Assembly (NCBI GenBank): GCA_016288355.1
Contig: JAEEYY010000038.1
Coordinates: 1 to 9,492 of the forward strand
DNA from: Synergistes sp.
GTDB taxonomy: Bacteria; Synergistota; Synergistia; Synergistales; Synergistaceae
Direction of reading: 5' to 3'
DNA length: 9,492 bases
This document shows, piece by piece, positions 1 through 4,573 of this stretch. Made by a program: the position numbers and the translations under genes. The number at the start of each line of letters is the position of its first letter. Positions within the stretch are counted from its first letter, which is position 1. Below the pieces are notes generated by a model, which did not search any database, had not been told where the DNA came from, and saw nothing but the letters and a program-made list of their open reading frames with translations.

Positions 1-186
1 ATGCAGAACACGATGAACATGGGCTCGTCCGAGATCATATCCACCTACGTCTACAAGGTGGGACTCAAGCAGTCCAACTACGGCTTCTCAGCGGCTATAA
101 GTCTTTTGAATACCATCGTTTCGCTTGTCATGGTCACATCGACCAACTTTATTTCCAAACGCCTGACGGAAACGTCGCTGTGGTGA
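1..186 (+). CDS. LplB-type polysaccharide ABC transporter permease, C-terminal part (5' end outside window)
   Basis: The reading frame is open from the first base and ends in TGA at 184-186. The roughly 61 residues match the C-terminal end of LplB-family permeases: a segment with S-E-I-I-S-T-Y-V-Y-K-V-G-L, then N-Y-G-F-S-A-A, a last hydrophobic helix (about residues 33-47) and the terminal K-R-L-T-x-T-S-L-W signature. By family knowledge these are one of two membrane subunits of an importer for oligosaccharides or related solutes, working with a lipoprotein binding protein and a second YtcP/AraQ-like permease. The full protein is usually about 300 residues, so most of it lies to the left; the ATG at position 1 is an internal methionine. 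The next gene starts 9 bases after the stop, as in a transporter operon. Confidence 0.85.
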   Translation: MQNTMNMGSSEIISTYVYKVGLKQSNYGFSAAISLLNTIVSLVMVTSTNFISKRLTETSLW

Positions 187-195
187 GGTGCGAAC

Positions 196-239
196 ATGAC
201 AAAGGATCTTCTGAAAAAGCATAAAAGCAGCCGCATGGC
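196..239 (+). pseudogene. Start of a downstream gene (probable second ABC permease), cut off after about 15 codons
   Basis: An ATG at 196 is preceded by GAGGTG (185-190 region), 5-6 bases away, and lies just behind the LplB-type permease stop. It opens a basic N-terminus (M-T-K-D-L-L-K-K-H-K-S-S-R-M-A) typical of the cytoplasmic start of a YtcP/AraQ-like permease, the usual next gene in such operons. The frame hits TGA at 244-246, immediately beyond the point where a minus-strand UvrA-like gene begins to be recognisable. The identity is inferred from position and charge only; the fragment is too short for a family assignment. The loss of the rest coincides with the junction near 239/240. Confidence 0.5.
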
Positions 240-515
240 GTGCTGATCCACCACGATGGCAGGTGTCAGATTGCGGATCTCATCCGCCTTCGGGCGGTCA
301 TAATGCGGCATCTTGTTCCGCAGGAACAGCGGATAGGACTGCTGCCACTCGCGCTCCGATTCTACAGCGACAGTATCAAAGGCAAGGGAGCTCTTACCGG
401 AACCGGACACACCCGCAAACACAACCAGTTTGCCTTTCGGGATCGTCACATCGATGTGCTTCAGGTTGTTTTCGGACGCGCCGATAATCTCGATATTATC
501 ATTCCTGTGTTCCAT
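240..515 (-). pseudogene. UvrA-like ATPase, N-terminal 92 residues only (truncated)
   Basis: From ATG at 515 (AAAGGAT at 526-532, about 10 bases upstream) the protein begins with the UvrA pattern I-E-I-I-G-A-S-E-N-N-L-K, then the Walker A loop G-V-S-G-S-G-K-S-S (about residues 36-44), A-F-D-T, and N-L-T-P-A-I-V-V-D-Q (about residues 83-92). By family knowledge this is the ATP-binding start of UvrA or a UvrA paralogue. The E-W-Q-Q-S-Y-P-L-F-L-R segment and the MarR partner suit the short paralogues found beside MarR regulators in Firmicutes better than housekeeping UvrA (about 940 residues). After V-V-D-Q homology stops: the frame continues to 78 but is there only the complement of the permease gene. 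The start overlaps the marR stop by 17 bases, so the two were co-transcribed. As it stands it cannot encode a working ATPase. Confidence 0.8.
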
Positions 516-960
516 CGATCAGACCATCCTTTTGAAATTCTTTCTGAAGGCAGGTAAAGAAGTCCCTGTACAACTCTATATACTGTGTCATGCGTTCGAC
601 ACCCATCTGCTCAACTGCACGGCACTCTGCCCGGTACATTCTGCTGACTGTTTTGTTTGCCGTCTCATTTCCGGCTTTCGTCAGCGTCAGTTTCTTACGG
701 TTTCGGGTTCCGGGGATCATCGTGAGTTCAACCAGGCCCTTCTTTGCAAGGCCTGCGACAGCGGAATTGATGGTCTGCTTCGGGAACATCATCTTCTCGA
801 TCAGATCCTGCTGGGACAATTCATCTTCCGATGTTGATAAAAAGTAGAGAATCCACATGGCACAATCCGGTAAGCCGAAAAGAGCACCTGCATTGCGATA
901 CAATGAATCAAACTGTTTTTCCTGTTTGGCGATATTCATAAGGTATTCCTCAGTCTTCAT
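499..960 (-). CDS. MarR family transcriptional regulator
   Basis: A 153-residue protein with a winged helix-turn-helix of MarR type: helices around residues 30-45 and 48-75 (S-Q-Q-D-L-I-E-K-M, then K-Q-T-I-N-S-A-V-A-G-L-A-K-K-G-L-V), a basic wing at about 82-94 (P-G-T-R-N-R-K-K-L-T-L-T) and flanking dimerisation helices. The start at 960 is chosen because AGGAGG (967-972) lies 6 bases upstream. An ATG at 987 is in frame but has no ribosome binding site and would sit almost at the transcription start of the promoter at 999-1027. The gene is first in an operon with the truncated uvrA-like gene. Two copies of a 12-bp palindrome overlap the promoter, which points to self-repression relieved by a ligand or oxidant, as is usual for MarR proteins. 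The ligand is unknown. Confidence 0.88.
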   Translation of the reverse strand: MKTEEYLMNIAKQEKQFDSLYRNAGALFGLPDCAMWILYFLSTSEDELSQQDLIEKMMFPKQTINSAVAGLAKKGLVELTMIPGTRNRKKLTLTKAGNETANKTVSRMYRAECRAVEQMGVERMTQYIELYRDFFTCLQKEFQKDGLIDGTQE

Positions 961-979
961 AAGCAGCCTCCTCATAAAA

Positions 980-991
980 TCCGACATCGGA
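980..991. promoter_or_regulatory. Proximal MarR operator candidate
   Basis: TCCGACATCGGA, two 5-bp inverted arms around CA, lying at the expected transcription start of marR. It is identical to the copy at 1006-1017 and offset from it by 26 bp, about 2.5 helical turns. Binding by the adjacent MarR protein is inferred from the autoregulation typical of the family. Confidence 0.7.
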
Positions 992-998
992 CACTTAT

Positions 999-1027
999 AC
1001 TATAGTCCGACATCGGATTCTTGTCAA
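999..1027 (-). promoter_or_regulatory. Sigma-70/SigA promoter of the marR operon
   Basis: On the minus strand the -35 box TTGACA (1022-1027) and -10 box TATAGT (999-1004) are separated by exactly 17 bases. This places the transcript start near 992, about 30 bases upstream of the chosen ATG at 960. The spacer contains one of two copies of a MarR-type palindrome. Confidence 0.85.
1006..1017. promoter_or_regulatory. Distal MarR operator candidate inside the promoter spacer
   Basis: A second identical copy of TCCGACATCGGA, lying between the -35 and -10 boxes of the marR promoter. Occupancy here would block RNA polymerase. Two perfect 12-bp copies so close together are very unlikely by chance. 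Confidence 0.7.
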
Positions 1028-1162
1028 GATTTTCGAAAGATGCTGATCTCAAAAACACGAAAAAAAACCGGGGTGATATACCCGCCCATCCAAAGCTTAC
1101 CCTGCTTGGACGTAAGCTACAGGCAAATACTTGATTTGCAGCAAACTTATACGTGTGTTGCG

Positions 1163-1356
1163 ATGCGCATCTATAAAAACACCGAGGATCTAAGGACGCT
1201 TGACGAATTCAAGCTTGAAAATCTTTGGGCGATACGCAGGAAGTTTCGTTCTGCCGGCATTGACATGAATAAGATCTCCCGGTCATCAGCGATAAATCGA
1301 TGATCGGGAGCTTACTTTCTATCCGGTTCAGTCTTCGAAGGTGGAGTCGCCTTTGA
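1163..1356 (+). pseudogene. Possible frameshifted gene remnant, unrecognised
   Basis: This stretch between marR and the serine hydrolase gene shows protein-like composition on the + strand. From 1163 the frame reads M-R-I-Y-K-N-T-E-D-L-R and continues through L-D-E-F-K-L-E-N-L-W-A-I-R-R-K-F to a stop at 1303. At about 1271 a one-base backward shift continues as D-L-P-V-I-S-D-K-S-M-I-G-S-L-L and ends at 1356. There is no ribosome binding site and I do not recognise the family. It may be the tail of a decayed gene or a chance open frame; low codon count makes this uncertain. Confidence 0.25.
1271..1313. terminator. Strong hairpin, possible terminator of the hip/serine hydrolase operon
   Basis: Arms at 1276-1287 and 1299-1310 pair over 12 positions with one G-U wobble around an 11-base loop; AAG/CTT at the outer ends extends the stem past a 2-base bulge. 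It lies about 70 bases beyond the end of the minus-strand serine hydrolase gene, a reasonable place for a terminator. The bases after it on either strand are only modestly T-rich (CTTATTC on the minus strand, CTTACTTTCT on the plus strand), so termination is a possibility rather than a clear call. Confidence 0.35.
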
Positions 1357-1380
1357 TGTTAAAGGCAGACAGCTAAACGC

Positions 1381-2568
1381 TCATCCGATCTCCTCTTCGG
1401 CACATCTTTCAAATACTGGGATGACCGGGGAACCGGCACCTCCGATATTCGAGACCTGCATGACCATGACGCCGGTAAGCGCCTTCACAGGATCGATGAA
1501 AAAATGTGTTCCGTAAGCGCCGCTCCAACCGTATGACCCCGCTGAGAGAGGGCTGCCGGCGAGCTGCGGATCTTTACGGACTGACATGCCAAGTCCCCAG
1601 AACAGCCCCGGGAACATGTCCGGACCACTGGCTTCCGATGTCATTGCCTGTACTGTCGATTCTATCAATATGCGTTTTGAACCGTAGATTCCCTTTCCTG
1701 CCAGCATCTGAACAAAGCGATCATATGCGTCGAGGGAACCGAGTAATCCCGCTGAGCCTGAGTAATATCCCGTGGGCAGAGGATCGACAAGCTGCCACCC
1801 ATGATCGGAATCCGTCGCATCGGTAAGCCCGTCGGGACCGGATTCATACAGACGGGACAGGCGCTGCAGCTGTTCTTCTGTGAGATCAAAGCCCAGATCA
1901 GTGATCTCCAACGGATCGCAGATATACTTCCGGATGAAGCTGTTCAGATCTTCTCCGGACACGATCTCTATGATTCGGCCCAGCACGTCAAAGGCGACCG
2001 CGGGACTGTATCCGGTGAACGCACCCGGCTGGAAATCGAGCGGCAGTGTGGAAAACAATTTTACTCTTTCTTCCAGAGTCATACCGGGACGGTCCGACTT
2101 TTCCAGTATGGAAGCACTGAACGGTCCCTGTCCCATGCCGCTGCGATGCCGGAGAATATCTTCGATCGTAATGGGCTTACGCGCAGGTTCAACGTGTATG
2201 TTCATCAGCGCATCCGCCCGGAACTTCGGTACGAGCGGATTGTCCGGATCAGGCTCATACACATCCATGAAACTGAGATATTTGTCCGCCGCTTCCATGC
2301 GGGAAAACTCAGGCAGATATCTGTCGATTCGATCATCGATGGACAGCAGTCCTCTGTCAGACAGTATCATCGCACCGACAGCGATCACGGGTTTGGTCAT
2401 GGATGCCAGTCGGACAATGGTATTGCCTGCCATAGGCAAAGACTGGGCAATATCCCTTTCTCCACCGAAAACTCTAACTATATCTCTTCCGTTTTGCCTG
2501 ATCGATACGCCATATCCGGAAAACTTACGCTTTTGCAGCAGTGCGTCCATTTCATTCTTTATGCTCAT
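1381..2568 (-). CDS. Serine hydrolase of the beta-lactamase/EstB (class C-like) family
   Basis: A 395-residue protein of the beta-lactamase superfamily. The nucleophile motif S-M-T-K is at residues 56-59, followed by the family's D-R-G-L-L-S-I-D-D-R-I-D-R-Y-L-P. The second motif, normally Y-x-N, appears as Y187-S-P; the third, normally K-T-G, appears as G-W-S-G at 347-350, leading into G-T-H-F-F-I-D-P. The W-x-G form resembles EstB-like esterases and DD-peptidase-like proteins rather than true beta-lactamases. There is no signal peptide, so it probably acts in the cytoplasm on a small ester or amide; the substrate cannot be told. The start at 2568 has GGAGGA (2579-2584) 10 bases upstream; upstream ATGs at 2586 and 2637 are less well served, the latter lying inside hipT. 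The gene begins 52 bases after hipT with no clear promoter between, so it may be read from the hip promoter. Confidence 0.85.
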   Translation of the reverse strand: MSIKNEMDALLQKRKFSGYGVSIRQNGRDIVRVFGGERDIAQSLPMAGNTIVRLASMTKPVIAVGAMILSDRGLLSIDDRIDRYLPEFSRMEAADKYLSFMDVYEPDPDNPLVPKFRADALMNIHVEPARKPITIEDILRHRSGMGQGPFSASILEKSDRPGMTLEERVKLFSTLPLDFQPGAFTGYSPAVAFDVLGRIIEIVSGEDLNSFIRKYICDPLEITDLGFDLTEEQLQRLSRLYESGPDGLTDATDSDHGWQLVDPLPTGYYSGSAGLLGSLDAYDRFVQMLAGKGIYGSKRILIESTVQAMTSEASGPDMFPGLFWGLGMSVRKDPQLAGSPLSAGSYGWSGAYGTHFFIDPVKALTGVMVMQVSNIGGAGSPVIPVFERCAEEEIG

Positions 2569-2620
2569 ATAATTCAGTTCCTCCATAAATAGCCAGCATC
2601 TCCTGGCCTCGGGCATAGAT

Positions 2621-3574
2621 TTAGAGCATTCTTTCACTTCGCTCCTGTATGAGCCTGGTCAGTTCTATCTTCATATCATACGGCAGCAAGGAATCATCGC
2701 AAAGCTTCATCCATGCAGGAGCAAGACCCAACAGCTTGTGGATCATCGTTTCCGCAGCCTTTCTGGGAATACCGGCTGCATCGGCAAAGGCAAGGAAATC
2801 ACTGCGCCGGATATGGGTTTTCTTTCCGTTCATGGTCAATGCGAATTCTTCTGTGTCCTCTGGCATGATCACATTAACCGGCAGCAGATCGTATGCCGCT
2901 GACAGCGTGTACAAACCGCTTTCCGGTGCCGTTTCGATGAGGGAAAAGTTCTTCAGATGCATATCGGAATTACCTGTCAGGAAGCAGAAGACCAGCCGCA
3001 GAAACAACTCGGACAGGTCAAGACCGGGACGGGACGAATATCGCTGGATCACCTTTACGCAGCGTTCATAGGAGCCGCGGTATTTGTCCTGTGTCATCCG
3101 TTGATCCAGCTGGCAGAAATCCTCCATGGCCAGCATCTGTACGGATGTATCATCCTGCGTGTACACCCGGTCCACTCTGCGCGTCAGGTAAGCATAGGTA
3201 TCTTTCAGGCGCACCAAAGCATGAGGCACGACAGCCAGACCGGATACATCAGCCATCTGCATTACCAGGTGCTCAGCCTCGGGCAGAGCGGGAAATTCAT
3301 CGACCTGAGGCTTGAGGATATACCCTGTAGGATAATCCACCAAAGTCAGGCGCGGCGTGCTCTCCAGGGAGAGATGGAGGGACAGCTTCTTTTGTACGCC
3401 GGGTACCGTGTGCCCTTTCTGCACGGCCTTTTCTGCGAGCAGAGTCATTGTTTCATTGCTCAGCTCTATTTCAGGCAGTACTTTTGTGCCGAAAAAACGG
3501 CGGATGCAGGTCGGATGCCATCCGGAGTCGGGAAATGGTTCCTTTAACGGTTTACCGCAGCACAGGCAGTTCAT
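2621..3574 (-). CDS. hipT: HipT-type Ser/Thr kinase toxin (HipA catalytic part)
   Basis: A 317-residue HipA-fold kinase that lacks the N-terminal HipA subdomain, which is encoded separately just upstream. Visible kinase features are a glycine-rich loop T56-V-P-G-V-Q-K-K-L, the ATP lysine in Y-I-L-K88-P, the catalytic loop G-N-S-D204-M-H-L-K-N209-F, and the metal-binding Y-D229-L-L-P. The first 30 residues carry C3-x-C-C6-G-K-P-L and W-H20-P-T-C23, a possible zinc site seen in many Firmicutes/Bacteroidetes HipA-like proteins. By family knowledge HipA phosphorylates glutamyl-tRNA synthetase, and HipT of E. coli O127 phosphorylates tryptophanyl-tRNA synthetase; the target here is unknown. In O127 HipT the two autophosphorylated serines lie in an S-I-S just before the loop glycine; here the same positions read T-V-P. 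The start overlaps the hipS stop by ATGA, so translation is coupled. Confidence 0.88.
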   Translation of the reverse strand: MNCLCCGKPLKEPFPDSGWHPTCIRRFFGTKVLPEIELSNETMTLLAEKAVQKGHTVPGVQKKLSLHLSLESTPRLTLVDYPTGYILKPQVDEFPALPEAEHLVMQMADVSGLAVVPHALVRLKDTYAYLTRRVDRVYTQDDTSVQMLAMEDFCQLDQRMTQDKYRGSYERCVKVIQRYSSRPGLDLSELFLRLVFCFLTGNSDMHLKNFSLIETAPESGLYTLSAAYDLLPVNVIMPEDTEEFALTMNGKKTHIRRSDFLAFADAAGIPRKAAETMIHKLLGLAPAWMKLCDDSLLPYDMKIELTRLIQERSERML

Positions 3575-3900
3575 TGTTCCACCTCCCTGATGCTGACGCA
3601 GCCGATACAGTCATGGCAGGCCACCATCAAAAGACCGAAACGGTCATTCTGATCGATTTTCCAGTTTCGGCTCACCATGTTTAACAGCCAGCCCTCCGGG
3701 ATCAGCCCGTCGAAAAACGGAAACAGCGTGCGGGAAACATAAGGCTCAGCCTGCAGTGGAAGCGTCAGTGAGACAGCATTGGGCTTTTCCGCTTCTAAAT
3801 AATCCGGATCATAGGTAAAGCAATAGCCTTCGTCCGTTTCCTGAATCAATCCCGTAAAGCGATTCCGGACGTACACGCCCGTTTGGCGAAGCACATTCAC
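3571..3900 (-). CDS. hipS: HipS-type antitoxin (HipA N-terminal subdomain protein)
   Basis: A 109-residue stand-alone version of the HipA N-terminal subdomain (Couple_hipA type). It shows V-S-L-T-L-P-L (43-49), the signature L-F-P-F-F-D-G-L-I-P-E-G-W-L-L (59-73), and D-x-N-D-R-F-G-L-L followed by D-C-I-G-C-V-S-I (83-104). In the E. coli O127 HipBST system the equivalent protein is the antitoxin that neutralises HipT, unlike two-gene HipBA where HipB does so. Its start overlaps the hipB stop (ATGA at 3897-3900) and its stop overlaps the hipT start (ATGA at 3571-3574). Both junctions are clean overlaps, and HipT has its own N-terminal cysteine motif, so this is a genuine split and not a frameshifted hipA. 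The antitoxin role is inferred by analogy. Confidence 0.87.
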   Translation of the reverse strand: MNVLRQTGVYVRNRFTGLIQETDEGYCFTYDPDYLEAEKPNAVSLTLPLQAEPYVSRTLFPFFDGLIPEGWLLNMVSRNWKIDQNDRFGLLMVACHDCIGCVSIREVEQ

Positions 3901-4124
3901 AGCTGTTTATCCTCCGCCTTTCTCTCGATTCTGCCAGGTACGGCTTCCATGCCAAACATGGCCAGGGCTTGATTCACCTTGTCCAGACGCACCGTTTCTT
4001 TTCCTTGCTCCAAATCATGCACAAAGCGCAGGCCGAGACCGGATCGCATCGCAAATTCCTCTTGCGTCAGACCTGCCGCCTTTCGGCTTTCCCGAATAAA
4101 TGTAGCTATCCTGTCGTTTCGCAT
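3897..4124 (-). CDS. hipB: HipB-like Xre family DNA-binding protein
   Basis: A 75-residue protein that is almost entirely a Xre/Cro-type helix-turn-helix: A-G-L-T-Q-E-E-F-A (17-25), turn R-S-G-L-G, recognition helix L-R-F-V-H-D-L-E-Q-G-K (32-42), then L-D-K-V-N-Q-A-L-A-M-F-G, as in HipB repressors. The start at 4124 is set by AAGGGTG (4130-4136), 5 bases upstream, and by the promoter: its predicted transcript start near 4138 excludes the in-frame GTG at 4142. It is the first gene of the hipB-hipS-hipT operon and overlaps hipS by 4 bases. Three palindromes at its promoter are the likely binding sites, giving negative autoregulation, probably strengthened by the HipS/HipT complex as in known hip systems. 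Confidence 0.9.
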   Translation of the reverse strand: MRNDRIATFIRESRKAAGLTQEEFAMRSGLGLRFVHDLEQGKETVRLDKVNQALAMFGMEAVPGRIERKAEDKQL

Positions 4125-4144
4125 CGAATCACCCTTTCGCACTC

Positions 4145-4173
4145 ATTATATTCCCGATCGGGTAGAAAGTCAA
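4145..4173 (-). promoter_or_regulatory. Promoter of the hipBST operon
   Basis: Minus-strand -35 box TTGACT (4168-4173) and -10 box TATAAT (4145-4150), spaced by exactly 17 bases. The spacer is almost filled by the first HipB operator (4151-4164), so repressor binding would exclude RNA polymerase. The predicted leader is only about 14 bases. Confidence 0.9.
4151..4164. promoter_or_regulatory. HipB operator 1 (in the promoter spacer)
   Basis: TTCCCGATCGGGTA, an inverted repeat CCCG-AT-CGGG. It is the first of three related sites starting at 4151, 4190 and 4229. Confidence 0.8.
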
Positions 4174-4189
4174 CTGGTTCAACAAAAAA

Positions 4190-4203
4190 TTCCCGAACGG
4201 GAA
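4190..4203. promoter_or_regulatory. HipB operator 2
   Basis: TTCCCGAACGGGAA, the most symmetrical of the three sites (TTCCCG/CGGGAA), starting exactly 39 bp from operator 1. It lies just upstream of the hip -35 box. Confidence 0.8.
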
Positions 4204-4217
4204 GAAATACATTAAGA

Positions 4218-4246
4218 TTCGCAGAGCATTCCCGAAGGGGTATAAT
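4218..4246 (+). promoter_or_regulatory. Possible divergent promoter sharing HipB operator 3
   Basis: A perfect -10 box TATAAT (4241-4246) lies 17 bases from TTCGCA (4218-4223), a 4/6 match to the -35 consensus. Operator 3 fills the spacer, mirroring the hip promoter. Transcription would start near 4253 and immediately enter a T-run and the palindrome at 4260-4281. No intact + strand gene follows, so any product would be a short RNA or the promoter of a lost gene. Confidence 0.4.
4229..4242. promoter_or_regulatory. HipB operator 3
   Basis: TTCCCGAAGGGGTA, slightly degenerate in one arm, starting exactly 39 bp from operator 2. It abuts a TATAAT on the + strand in the same way that operator 1 abuts the hip -10 box on the minus strand. 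Confidence 0.7.
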
Positions 4247-4259
4247 TGGAGTGTTTTTT

Positions 4260-4281
4260 GTCACGGGCATATGTCCGTGAC
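4260..4281. repeat. 22-bp near-perfect palindrome upstream of the hip promoter
   Basis: GTCACGG and CCGTGAC form 7-bp arms around an inner CATATG; only the two bases flanking the core break full symmetry, and as RNA they form a G-U pair. It can form a hairpin, preceded by six T on the + strand and followed by CTGTTGCTTTTATTC. It could be a weak + strand terminator or a protein-binding site; on the minus strand it is followed by A residues and cannot be an intrinsic terminator. Confidence 0.5.
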
Positions 4282-4290
4282 CTGTTGCTT

Positions 4291-4404
4291 TTATTCATAA
4301 TCCGCTTTCGCGGTCTGGCCCACGATTGCTTGAAACCTTTGAGCGTAATCCCAGGCCATCAGATCATACTTATCACAAAAAACCGACTCTCCGTAAAGCT
4401 TCAT
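4291..4404 (-). pseudogene. Unrecognised C-terminal gene fragment (minus strand)
   Basis: The minus-strand frame ending at 4291 contains about 37 residues with natural-looking composition (M-K-L-Y-G-E-S-V-F-C-D-K-Y-D-L-M, then A-W-D-Y-A-Q-R-F-Q-A-I-V). Upstream of about 4400 the same frame turns into the complement of another coding-like stretch, so any real gene was cut here. There is no ribosome binding site at the ATG (4404). Family unknown. Confidence 0.25.
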
Positions 4405-4522
4405 CCATCGTAATAAGTTCTGGCGTGATGCGTACAAGGACCTGATGGTTCTGAACAACATAATCAAGGATTCCATCGAGTGGCTAGAGGAAGCCAACCA
4501 AGCGGACATGGATCGGATATAA
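4397..4522 (+). pseudogene. Unrecognised C-terminal gene fragment (plus strand)
   Basis: An open + strand frame follows a TAA at 4394-4396 and ends at TAA 4520-4522. Its roughly 41 residues look like a helical C-terminus (F-W-R-D-A-Y-K-D-L-M-V-L-N-N-I-I-K, then S-I-E-W-L-E-E-A-N-Q-A-D-M). It has no start codon with a ribosome binding site and no recognisable family. With the minus-strand fragment to its left, it suggests that two truncated genes meet near 4400. Confidence 0.3.
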
Positions 4523-4573
4523 CGTGAATAGATTGCGGATTTCCGCAAAAATTTCAGGTGCATCCCCTATGCT

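Noticed and set aside
78..239. C-terminal extension of the UvrA-like frame
   Set aside because: It is exactly antisense to the permease tail and has no UvrA features; the frame is open by chance beyond the junction.
857..1162. Upstream part of the 148-codon + strand frame
   Set aside because: It begins inside the antisense of marR and runs through its promoter; only the part after about 1163 looks coding-like.
1801..2592. Long + strand open frame of 263 codons
   Set aside because: It lies antisense to the serine hydrolase gene, has no ribosome binding site and no recognisable motif.
2621..3900. A single hipA gene split by a sequencing frameshift
   Set aside because: Both parts have proper start and stop codons with ATGA overlap, the kinase part has its own Cys/His N-terminus, and the order B-S-T matches known tripartite systems.
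4260..4281. Palindrome as an intrinsic terminator for minus-strand transcription into the hip region
   Set aside because: On the minus strand it is followed by six A, not T, so it does not fit an intrinsic terminator in that direction.
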